Shown here piece after piece: positions 57,517-64,000 of a DNA stretch of 64,000 nt. The position numbers were made by a program, and so were the translations under genes. The stretch spans positions 2,170,001 to 2,234,000 of the forward strand of contig NZ_CP065915.1 of NCBI RefSeq assembly GCF_016134045.1, in the 5' to 3' direction. Positions within the stretch are counted from its first letter, which is position 1. Each line of letters begins with the position of its first letter. Source of the DNA: Pelagovum pacificum. Lineage in GTDB: Bacteria > Pseudomonadota > Alphaproteobacteria > Rhodobacterales > Rhodobacteraceae. Under the pieces are notes generated by a model. It was given only the letters and a program-made list of their open reading frames with translations. It was not told where the DNA came from and did not search any database.

Positions 57517-58185
57517 TCAGGCGGTCGCCAAAGCGCCGACAAGCGAGCGGAAAAGCGCCATTCCGTCGGTGCCGCCGTGTGTTTCGTCCACCGCTCGCTC
57601 CGGGTGCGGCATCAGGCCGAGGACGCGGCGGTTCTCCGACAGCACGCCGGCGATATCGTCCTGGCTGCCGTTCGGGTTCGTCTCATAGCGGAAGGCGATG
57701 CGGTACTCGTCACGCAGTTTCGCCAGCGTATCGGGGTCGGCGAAGTAGTTGCCGTCGTGGTGCGCGACAGGGAAGGACACGGTCTGACCGTACGTGTAGC
57801 CCTCGGTGAAGGCGGACGACGCGGTCTCGACCCGGAGGCCAAGCGACTTGCAGACGAACTTCAGCCCCGCGTTGCGCATCAGTACACCCGGCAGCAGGCC
57901 GGTTTCGGTCAGCACCTGGAACCCGTTGCAGACGCCGAGGACGTAGCCGCCCCGCTCTGCATGGGCGACGATCGCGCGGCAGATCGGCGAATTCGCCGCG
58001 ATCGCGCCGCAACGCAGGTAATCGCCGAAGGAGAAGCCACCGGGAACCGCGACCAGGTCAACGCCGTCGGGCAGCGTCGCGTCCTTGTGCCAGACCATCG
58101 ACACGTCGGCCCCCGCCTCGCGCAGGGCGACGGCCATGTCGCGGTCGCAGTTGCTTCCGGGGAAGACGATCACGGCAGCTTTCAT
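57517..58185 (-). CDS. purQ: phosphoribosylformylglycinamidine synthase, glutaminase subunit
   Basis: 222-residue class I glutamine amidotransferase supplying ammonia to PurL with PurS, in the fourth step of purine synthesis. Start [20 protein letters not shown], nucleophile loop [11 protein letters not shown] with Cys near 84, and the partner residues in [16 protein letters not shown]. The small PurL-type system (PurQ, PurS, PurL separate) matches purS nearby. purL itself is not in the window. Confidence 0.95.
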   Translation of the reverse strand: MKAAVIVFPGSNCDRDMAVALREAGADVSMVWHKDATLPDGVDLVAVPGGFSFGDYLRCGAIAANSPICRAIVAHAERGGYVLGVCNGFQVLTETGLLPGVLMRNAGLKFVCKSLGLRVETASSAFTEGYTYGQTVSFPVAHHDGNYFADPDTLAKLRDEYRIAFRYETNPNGSQDDIAGVLSENRRVLGLMPHPERAVDETHGGTDGMALFRSLVGALATA

Positions 58186-58224
58186 CGCGTCTCTCCTGTC
58201 ACCGATGCGGCGTGTTCCGGCGCC

Positions 58225-58755
58225 TCATAGCTCGTCGGCCGGGGACTTTCCATGCCCAAGGGCACGCCGCCTGAGCAGCCTGTCGATCCCGGCCCAGAGC
58301 AGCGCGGCAAGCGCCAGCGTGACGAGCCCGAGGAGGCCGATGACGGCGGGCACGAACCACATGCCTGCCGCGCTGTCCATGCGGACATTGCCGGTGCCGC
58401 CGGGCAGCGCGCGGACGCGGGCCGACTCGCCGACGGGGATGTTGAAGCTGGTGTGCCCCGAACCGACACTCGCCCGCCGCTCCCGCCCGTCGAGGAAGTA
58501 GGCGACAACCGGTTCGTAGTTGATCCGGCCGCGATCCATCAGCGTCTCGCCCGGCCGCTGGTAGAGTTCGACGACCTCGCCCTCCACCGGGACCGAGCGG
58601 ATCTGTTAGAGAAGCGCCTCGCACGCCAGCAGGAGCGCCGCGGCGAGGCAGAGCACGGGGAAGCAGAAGACAATGATACGACAGCGCTGGCGCCAGTCGA
58701 GGCGCGCGAGACGGCCCGACAAGCCGCCGCGCGACGCGATGAAATTACGATCCAA
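58225..58755 (-). pseudogene. DUF3592 membrane protein gene split by an in-frame TAA
   Basis: From TTG 58755 (AGGAAA upstream) one frame encodes 49 residues with a membrane helix (RCRIIVFCFPVLCLAAALLL), then TAA at 58606-58608, and continues in the same frame as QIRSVPVEGEVVELYQRPGE, the DUF3592 domain, with a second membrane helix and a stop at 58225. DUF3592 proteins normally have a first helix just before this domain, so the two parts look like one gene broken by a nonsense codon. The distal part could still start at GTG 58584 (120 residues). Expression and function are doubtful; an assembly error is possible. Confidence 0.6.
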
Positions 58756-58887
58756 GTCTGACAATTTCCTGAACGACAATCGGGAAGTCGCGGGCCTCCG
58801 GCGCCGCCAAACGTTTCAAAACGCTCCGTAACTTTGTAGCCAATCAGTCCGGAACAGCAATATTGTTTCCGGAATGACCCCGAGAAT

Positions 58888-59424
58888 TCAAAGGCCGAGC
58901 AACTCGTCCACCGCGTCGGCTCCGCCCGACCAACCGTTCAGCCGGTGCGGCCACGGCACACCGGCGTTGTGGGGCGCGTCGAACAGCAGGCCCCTGCCCT
59001 CGAGCAGCGAGAAGTGCCGCAGGCTGTCGTCGATCAGCGCGTCGACGGCGAGGACGAACTTGTGGCCGAGCAGGATGATGTTCAGCTCCGGCACCATCGG
59101 GAAGTGCCGCTGCATCCAGCGCACCTTGTGACCGACGGAGGCCGGGTACTCCATCGCGGCAGAGGCGACGAAGACCTCGTGCCGTGCCACCAGCCCCTCG
59201 AGGGCCGCCTGCGCGCCCGCCATCACGGGCAGGTCGGCGAAGAAGCTGCCTTCCTGCTGGATCGCCTCGACCGCGTCGGCATGTTCGGGCGCGGCGAGTT
59301 CGTGCAGCGGGCGGCCCGCCATCTCATCGTCGCTCCAGTTATAGCCAAAGTGGTCGCGGTAGAGCGCGAGCTTGGCCGCGTTGGAATCGGCAAGCACTTC
59401 GTCCATGTCGATCGCGATACGCAT
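58888..59424 (-). CDS. 5'(3')-deoxyribonucleotidase-like HAD phosphatase
   Basis: 178-residue HAD-fold phosphatase of the 5'-nucleotidase C (NT5C) type, which dephosphorylates nucleoside monophosphates. The nucleophile motif is IAIDMDEVLADSNAAKL at the N-terminus, motif III contains a lysine in KVRWMQRHFP, and motif IV DALIDDSLRHF. It begins two bases after the alcohol dehydrogenase stop, so the two share a transcript. Its place in a purine cluster suits a role in nucleotide balance. Confidence 0.82.
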   Translation of the reverse strand: MRIAIDMDEVLADSNAAKLALYRDHFGYNWSDDEMAGRPLHELAAPEHADAVEAIQQEGSFFADLPVMAGAQAALEGLVARHEVFVASAAMEYPASVGHKVRWMQRHFPMVPELNIILLGHKFVLAVDALIDDSLRHFSLLEGRGLLFDAPHNAGVPWPHRLNGWSGGADAVDELLGL

Positions 59425-59426
59425 CT

Positions 59427-60464
59427 TCAGCGCTCCATGTCGGTTACGACGGCCACGCCCGGCGGCGTCGGCCCGTTCATCGCGGCAAGCTCGTCAGAGA
59501 CCTGCGACAGACCGATCCTGCGCCCGATCATCACCGACAGGTCGACCGAGCCGCCGGCGATCAGGCTGAACAGCTCGGGATAGCGGTGCGCCGGCATGCC
59601 CTTGGAGCCGTAGAGCGCGAGGTTCTTCATGAAGACGCCGTTCAGGTCGATCTCCATCCGCGCCGTGTGGCCGATCGGCATGCCGCACTGCACGTGCCGC
59701 CCGAGCGGGCGCAGGCAGGCGATGGAGCCGTTGAGCGTCGGCTCGATCCCGACCGCCTCGATCGACACATGCGCCCCGCCGCCGGTGATCTCGCGGATCT
59801 TGTCGGTCGCGTCGGGGTCCTTGGCGTTGACCGCCGCCTCTGCCCCGTGGGCGAGCGCGTGGTCGAGCTTCTCCTGCACGACGTCGATGGCGACGACGCG
59901 TGCGCCCATGGCCCGGCCGAGCAGCAGCGCGGCGAAGCCGACGCCGCCGGTGCCGTGGACGGCCAGCCACTCGCCCGGCTTCAGGGCGGCGCGGTCGGTC
60001 AGCCCGTGCCACGCGGTCATCACCCGGCAGCCGAGACCGGCGGCGGTCACGGGGTCGAGGATGTCCGGCAGGCGCGACAGGTTGTGATCGCGCGGAACCG
60101 CGACATACTCGGCGAAAGCGCCGTCTGTGCCGAGACCGGGATAGATCATGTCCGGGCAGGTATGTTCGACGCCCGCACGGCAGGCGGAACAATGGCCGCA
60201 GCTCAGCAGGAACGGCGCGACCAGCACGTCGCCGATCTTCCAGGCCGAGCGCGGTCCGGCGGCGACGACTTCACCGCAGAACTCGTGACCGCCGATGGCG
60301 CCGGGCTTCACGCGCGGATGCTCCCCGGTCCAGGCGTGCCAGTCGCTGCGGCAGACGCCGCAGGCCAGTACCTTGAGGACGACACCGTCCTCCGGACAGG
60401 TCGGGTCCGGCCGGTCTTCGATCTTCAGCGGTTCGTTATAGGCCTTCAGGATCGCAGCGCGCAT
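59427..60464 (-). CDS. zinc-dependent alcohol dehydrogenase family protein
   Basis: 345-residue MDR-type dehydrogenase. Catalytic zinc ligands are in ACGVCRSDWHAWTG and GGHEFCGEV; the structural zinc cysteines are in LLSCGHCSACRAGVEHTC; the NAD(P) motif is VHGTGGVGFAALLLG. Substrate unknown. The gene lies inside the purine cluster, between purS and the nucleotidase gene, with only two bases to the latter. Confidence 0.87.
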   Translation of the reverse strand: MRAAILKAYNEPLKIEDRPDPTCPEDGVVLKVLACGVCRSDWHAWTGEHPRVKPGAIGGHEFCGEVVAAGPRSAWKIGDVLVAPFLLSCGHCSACRAGVEHTCPDMIYPGLGTDGAFAEYVAVPRDHNLSRLPDILDPVTAAGLGCRVMTAWHGLTDRAALKPGEWLAVHGTGGVGFAALLLGRAMGARVVAIDVVQEKLDHALAHGAEAAVNAKDPDATDKIREITGGGAHVSIEAVGIEPTLNGSIACLRPLGRHVQCGMPIGHTARMEIDLNGVFMKNLALYGSKGMPAHRYPELFSLIAGGSVDLSVMIGRRIGLSQVSDELAAMNGPTPPGVAVVTDMER

Positions 60465-60533
60465 CGGGTCCCCTCCCCCTCTTCGTCAGAGCGGGCGGGA
60501 TGCCCGCGAAACCGTCATACGGGCGGCCCGCCC

Positions 60534-60767
60534 TCAGGCGGGCAGCTCGATGCGGTAGCTTTCGATCACGGTGTTGGCGAGCAGTTTCTCGCACATCTCG
60601 CCGACCTGCGCCTCGGTCGTGCCGTCGGCGAGGTCGAGCTCGATCACCTTGCCCTGCCGCACGCCTTCGACGCCACCGAAACCGAGCGCGCCGAGCGCGT
60701 GGCGCACGGCCTCTCCCTGCGGGTCGAGAACCCCGTCCTTGAGCATCACGTGAACTCGCGCCTTCAT
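60534..60767 (-). CDS. purS: phosphoribosylformylglycinamidine synthase subunit PurS
   Basis: 77-residue bridging subunit that joins PurQ and PurL. Typical sequence: MKARVHVMLKDGVLDPQGEA, KVIELDLADG and a terminal NTVIESYRIEL. It lies 53 bases after the purC stop, the usual purC-purS order. A GC inverted repeat (60526-60543) spans its stop codon and might act as a weak terminator before the alcohol dehydrogenase gene. Confidence 0.94.
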   Translation of the reverse strand: MKARVHVMLKDGVLDPQGEAVRHALGALGFGGVEGVRQGKVIELDLADGTTEAQVGEMCEKLLANTVIESYRIELPA

Positions 60768-60820
60768 CCGCGCCTCCCCGTCCAGACTAGTCGCAGCCGG
60801 GGCACCGCCCCGTTGCGCTT

Positions 60821-61582
60821 TCAATTGATCAGTGTCGGCTTCGGCATGTGCGTCGCGTTCGACGGCATCACGCCGAGGCGGCGCGCCACTTCGGTATAGG
60901 CGTCCGTCAGGTTGCCGAGATCGCGGCGGAACACGTCCTTGTCGAGCTTGTCGCCCGTTTCCATGTCCCACAGCCGGCAGCTGTCGGGCGAAATCTCGTC
61001 GGCCACGACGAGCCGCTGGAAATCGCCGTCCCAAACCCGGCCGATCTCGATCTTGAAATCGACGAGGCGGATGTTCACGCCGTACATGACGCCCGACATG
61101 TAGTCGTTCACCCGCAGCGCGAGCGCGACGATGTCGTCGAGGTCCTGCTGGCTCGCCCAGCCGAAGGCGATGATGTATTCCTCGGGCACCATCGGATCGC
61201 CGAGCTTGTCGTCCTTGTAGGAAAACTCGATGATCGGGCGCGGCAGCGGCGTGCCCTCTTCCATGCCGAGGCGCTTGGCCATCGAGCCGGCGGCGATGTT
61301 GCGCACGATGACTTCGAGCGGAATGATCTCCACCTGGCGGATCAGCTGCTCGCGCATGTTCAGGCGACGGATGAAGTGCGTCGGGATGCCGACGGCGCTC
61401 AGCCCGGTCATGAAGAACTCGCTGAGGCGGTTGTTCAGCACGCCCTTGCCCTCGATCACGGCCTTCTTCTCGGCGTTGAAGGCGGTCGCGTCATCCTTGA
61501 AGTACTGGACGAGTGTGCCCGGTTCGGGCCCTTCGTACAGGATCTTGGCCTTGCCTTCGTAGATTTTCTTGCGGCGTGCCAT
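60821..61582 (-). CDS. purC: SAICAR synthase
   Basis: Phosphoribosylaminoimidazole-succinocarboxamide synthase (253 residues), which joins CAIR and aspartate using ATP. Signature regions: [48 protein letters not shown] and [23 protein letters not shown] 61582 is the family start; a longer frame to 61696 lacks homology. It leads the minus-strand purine cluster and is divergent from the ATPase zeta gene. Confidence 0.96.
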   Translation of the reverse strand: MARRKKIYEGKAKILYEGPEPGTLVQYFKDDATAFNAEKKAVIEGKGVLNNRLSEFFMTGLSAVGIPTHFIRRLNMREQLIRQVEIIPLEVIVRNIAAGSMAKRLGMEEGTPLPRPIIEFSYKDDKLGDPMVPEEYIIAFGWASQQDLDDIVALALRVNDYMSGVMYGVNIRLVDFKIEIGRVWDGDFQRLVVADEISPDSCRLWDMETGDKLDKDVFRRDLGNLTDAYTEVARRLGVMPSNATHMPKPTLIN

Positions 61583-61720
61583 GCAAATACCTCGGACAAC
61601 TGGCTGGGTCCCGCCCGACCGTGCTCCGGCGGGCGGGAGTGGGGGCGTCTTAGGGCAAGGCGACGCCGCTCGCAAGCCGCGCCGACACCGAAACATGACA
61701 GCGAAAGGTCAAGCCCGGCC

Positions 61721-61749
61721 TTGCCCCACAGGCGTGGCAAGGGCATATC
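61721..61749 (+). promoter_or_regulatory. candidate promoter of the ATPase zeta gene
   Basis: TTGCCC (61721-61726), 17 bases, CATATC (61744-61749), 36 bases before the ATG. An inverted repeat CCTTGCC/GGCAAGG (61719-61742) fills the spacer and could be an operator. Confidence 0.35.
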
Positions 61750-61785
61750 TGCCCCCGACGAACACCAAGCCAGAGGACAGGCTCC

Positions 61786-62100
61786 ATGAGCACTTTCGAC
61801 GACCGCGAGAACGCCTTCGAGAACAAGTTCGCCCACGACGCCGAGATGCAGTTCAAGGCGGAAGCCCGCCGCAACAAGCTGGTCGGCCTCTGGGCCGCTG
61901 AACTGCTGGGCAAGAGCGGCGACGACGCCAATGCCTACGCGCTCGAGGTCGTGAAGTCCGACTTCGAGGAAGCGGGCGACGAGGATGTCTACCGCAAGCT
62001 GGCCGGCGACCTCGGCAACAAGGCATCCGAGACCGAAATCCGCACCAAGATGGCCGAAAAACTCGCCGAGGCGAAGGCGCAGCTTCTGAAAGAGGTCTGA
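61786..62100 (+). CDS. F1-ATPase zeta inhibitor subunit (DUF1476)
   Basis: 104 residues of DUF1476, the alphaproteobacterial zeta subunit that blocks rotation of F1-ATPase and prevents ATP hydrolysis, best studied in Paracoccus denitrificans. The N-terminal inhibitory stretch MSTFDDRENAFENKFAHDAE is highly typical; the rest is a helical bundle (RNKLVGLWAAELLG, EVVKSDFEEAG). It is monocistronic, divergent from purC, and ends at a hairpin followed by a family A repeat. Confidence 0.92.
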   Translation: MSTFDDRENAFENKFAHDAEMQFKAEARRNKLVGLWAAELLGKSGDDANAYALEVVKSDFEEAGDEDVYRKLAGDLGNKASETEIRTKMAEKLAEAKAQLLKEV

Positions 62101-62146
62101 TCCGGCAGGACTGATCCAGCGGGGCGCCTTCAGCGCGCTGCCCTGA

Positions 62147-62167
62147 GCCCGCCCTTCCGGGGCGGGC
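62147..62167 (+). terminator. hairpin after the ATPase zeta gene
   Basis: GCCCGCCC (62147-62154) pairs with GGGCGGGC (62160-62167) around TTCCG. It lacks a T-tract and is followed immediately by the family A repeat. Confidence 0.45.
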
Positions 62168-62171
62168 GGCG

Positions 62172-62244
62172 TCAGGGGGCTGTCTGCCCCCTCTTGGGCC
62201 TGCGGCCCAATTCACCCCCGAGAATATTTGAGGCCCGAAGAAGG
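62172..62244 (+). repeat. dispersed intergenic repeat, family A copy 3
   Basis: Identical over 52 bases to 40754-40805, including both hairpins, then AATATTTGAGGCCCGAAGAA and GG. It lies between the convergent zeta and ABC permease genes, beginning 72 bases after the former's stop. Confidence 0.85.
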
Positions 62245-62248
62245 CCCG

Positions 62249-63898
62249 TCAGCGGTTCGCCCGGGCCATCAGCGTCACTGCGAGGAGGCCGACAGCGGTG
62301 ATCATCAGCGCCGCCGGCGCCACTTCGGTGATCTTCTCGAGGCTGGCCTTGTCGTGGACCCGCGTCGCCAGCGTCTCGTAGTTGAAGGGGCGCAGCAGCA
62401 GGGTGGCGGGCAGCTCCTTCACGCAATCGACGAACACCAGCAGCAGCGCCGAGCCGACCGAGGCGCGCACCAGCGGCATGTGCACCGCGCCGAGCGTGCC
62501 GCCCGCCGTGCGGCCGAGCGAGCGCGCCGCCATCGGCAGGCTAGGAGAGATGCGCCCCATCGCGGCATCGGCGGTGCCCTGCGCGATCGCGAAGAACCGC
62601 GCCACATAGGCGATGACGAGTGCCGTCGCCGTGCCGGTCAGAACCAGCCCAGGATCGGTGCCGGTCAGCGCCAGCCACTGATCCGCCGCCCAGTTGTCGA
62701 GCCGGGCCAGCGGCACCAGGATGCCGAGCGCCAGCACCGCCCCCGGCGCAGCGTAGCCGATCGCCGTCACCGGCATCAGCAGCACCGGCAGGCGGCGACC
62801 CGACAGCCGCACGCCATAGACCATGAAGAGCCCGCCCGCCACGCAGACCACCGCCGCGATGCCGCCCGTCGACAGCGTGTGCCAGAGCGCCCGCGCCAGC
62901 CCCGGCGCGAGCCATTCCTGCGCGTTGAGCGCGTGGCTCGTGATGACCGCGACCGGCAGCACGAAGCCGATCAGCACCGGCAGCAGGCAGGCCGCCGTGG
63001 CAAGCCAGGCCCAGCCGCGCGACAGCGGCTCCGCCTCGATCGGGCGGCTCTGGCGGGCGGTTTGGAACACCCGGCTCTTGCGGCGGCTCAGCTTCTCGGC
63101 CAGCACCAGCAGCACGATCATCGACAGCGACAGCGTCGCGATCTGCGCCGCACCGCCGAGGTTGCCCGACTGCAGCCAGACCGAGAATATGCCGGTCGTC
63201 AGGGTCTGCACCGCGAAGTAATCGACGGTCCCGAAGTCGTTCACGGTCTCCATCATCACGACCGCCACACCCGCCGCCATGGCCGGACGCATCAGCGGCA
63301 GGCCGACCCGGAAGAACCGGCCGAGCGGCCCCGCGCCGAGCGCGCGCGCCACTTCGAACCCGTTGGCCGACTGCTCGCGCAGGGCAGCGCGGGACAGGAC
63401 GTATACGTAGGGAAACAGCGCCGCGCTCAGCACGACGATCGCCGCGCCACGGGTGCGGATGTCGGGGAACCAGTAGTCGCGCGCGCTTTCCCATCCCATC
63501 ATGCCGCGCAGGGCGGTCTGCACCGGGCCGGCATATTCGAGGAAATCGACCAGCGCATAGGCGCCGACATAGGCCGGCACCGCGAGCGGGGTGAGCAGCG
63601 CCCATTGCAGCCAGCGGCGGCCGGGGAAGCGGTACATCACCACGATCCACGCCGAGCCGGTGCCGACCGCCGCCGTCACCGCGCCGACCGCAAGCATCAG
63701 CACCGCCGTATTGCCGAGGTAGCGCGGCAGCGTGGTGGAGACGAGATGCGGCCAGATGTTCTCTTCGGGGTGCAGCGCGAACCAGAGCACCGCGACGATC
63801 GGCATCAGCACGAAGGCCGCGATCAGCCCGGCCCCGACGGACCACGGGTCGATGCGCAGGCGGCGGCGCTGCAATGGCTGACGAATTCCCTCGGACAT
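62249..63898 (-). CDS. iron(III)-type ABC transporter permease (FbpB-like, fused two-domain)
   Basis: 549 residues with two binding-protein-dependent transport domains in tandem, about twelve membrane segments, as in FbpB/AfuB iron permeases. The EAA loops are EVARALGAGPLGRFFRVGLP (first half, near residue 185) and AARSLGRTAGGTLGAVHMP (second half). No binding protein or ATPase gene is adjacent in the window; they may lie beyond the right end or elsewhere. Iron as substrate is the family's usual one; thiamine permease ThiP is the main alternative. Confidence 0.85.
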   Translation of the reverse strand: MSEGIRQPLQRRRLRIDPWSVGAGLIAAFVLMPIVAVLWFALHPEENIWPHLVSTTLPRYLGNTAVLMLAVGAVTAAVGTGSAWIVVMYRFPGRRWLQWALLTPLAVPAYVGAYALVDFLEYAGPVQTALRGMMGWESARDYWFPDIRTRGAAIVVLSAALFPYVYVLSRAALREQSANGFEVARALGAGPLGRFFRVGLPLMRPAMAAGVAVVMMETVNDFGTVDYFAVQTLTTGIFSVWLQSGNLGGAAQIATLSLSMIVLLVLAEKLSRRKSRVFQTARQSRPIEAEPLSRGWAWLATAACLLPVLIGFVLPVAVITSHALNAQEWLAPGLARALWHTLSTGGIAAVVCVAGGLFMVYGVRLSGRRLPVLLMPVTAIGYAAPGAVLALGILVPLARLDNWAADQWLALTGTDPGLVLTGTATALVIAYVARFFAIAQGTADAAMGRISPSLPMAARSLGRTAGGTLGAVHMPLVRASVGSALLLVFVDCVKELPATLLLRPFNYETLATRVHDKASLEKITEVAPAALMITAVGLLAVTLMARANR

Positions 63899-63922
63899 GG
63901 ACAGCCGTTAGCCGAAAGCGGT

Positions 63923-63951
63923 TTGCGTGTCCACCGAACGCCCCCTACAGT
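63923..63951 (+). promoter_or_regulatory. candidate promoter of the gene at 63980
   Basis: TTGCGT (63923-63928), 17 bases, TACAGT (63946-63951), 29 bases before the ATG at 63980. Good spacing and a fair match; it lies in the divergent region after the permease start. Confidence 0.45.
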
Positions 63952-63979
63952 CCGGGACAGGTTAAAGGGTTCTGACGCA

Positions 63980-64000
63980 ATGGAGATCGTCTATCACATC
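63980..64000 (+). CDS. start of a gene cut by the window end (possibly sulfotransferase-like)
   Basis: Only seven codons are visible, MEIVYHI, from ATG 63980. The pattern recalls the opening of sulfotransferase-like proteins such as the one at 25443, which begins MDVILHI before its P-loop. A promoter candidate lies upstream. Too short for a firm name. Confidence 0.35.

Noticed and set aside
53424..58608. Stop-codon reassignment or programmed readthrough as explanation of the two broken genes
   Set aside because: The stops differ (TAG and TAA), both are used as normal stops by neighbouring genes, and no recoding signal is visible.

Overview
The window is GC-rich chromosomal DNA from an alphaproteobacterium, most likely a marine Rhodobacterales (Roseobacter group / Paracoccaceae). 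The pointers are the F1-ATPase zeta inhibitor (DUF1476), a PccR/ScfR-type regulator beside propionyl-CoA carboxylase genes, DUF4169 with a ribbon-helix-helix gene near fumC, an HdaA-like DnaA paralogue next to ppk1, an RNase E with an acidic insert in its S1 domain, and families of intergenic hairpin repeats. No phage, transposase, integrase, CRISPR array, rRNA or tRNA was seen. This is mostly core genome, and the unusual signals are in the intergenic DNA and in two genes broken by stop codons.

Layout. 0-8 kb: the 5' end of iolC, an M19 dipeptidase, a DCC thiol oxidoreductase, a cytochrome b / molybdenum oxidoreductase pair facing a lipoprotein cytochrome c, lolD-lolC, and an orphan peptide-type ABC binding protein. 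8-22 kb: DUF2937, proS, an AI-2E family permease, hdaA-like, ppk1 and ppx separated by a quinone-oxidoreductase-like gene, an exo/endonuclease-phosphatase with a TerB-DnaJ gene, GNAT/VOC and nhaA. 22-34.4 kb: a propionyl-CoA assimilation island with scpA (methylmalonyl-CoA mutase), pccA, pccB, small linked genes and the regulator pccR. Three GCAAA-N3-GCAAA sites upstream of pccB and pccR look like PccR operators.

34-50 kb: SRPBCC, nuclease, EamA exporter, glutamine amidotransferase, yebC, chrA, sspB, a small kinase, fumC, DUF4394, DUF4169/RHH, an alpha/beta-hydrolase-P450 operon, an endonuclease III-like gene, ccdA and tusA. 49.6-54.4 kb: rne with a long leader, then an ArsR-SRPBCC-membrane protein-DUF1801 operon with a clear promoter and operator; its membrane gene carries an in-frame TAG. 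54.4-64 kb: a DctB/DctD-like two-component pair whose regulator lacks GAFTGA, purQ, a DUF3592 gene split by TAA, a deoxyribonucleotidase, an alcohol dehydrogenase, purS and purC, then the ATPase zeta subunit and an iron-type ABC permease.

Most interesting non-gene signals: two families of dispersed hairpin-plus-tail repeats (three and four copies, one pair sharing 52 identical bases); a nested GTCCG/CGGAC palindrome recurring in two intergenic regions 19 kb apart; a terminator placed about 15 bases before the pccA ribosome binding site; and a structured 447-base gap between proS and the AI-2E permease gene.
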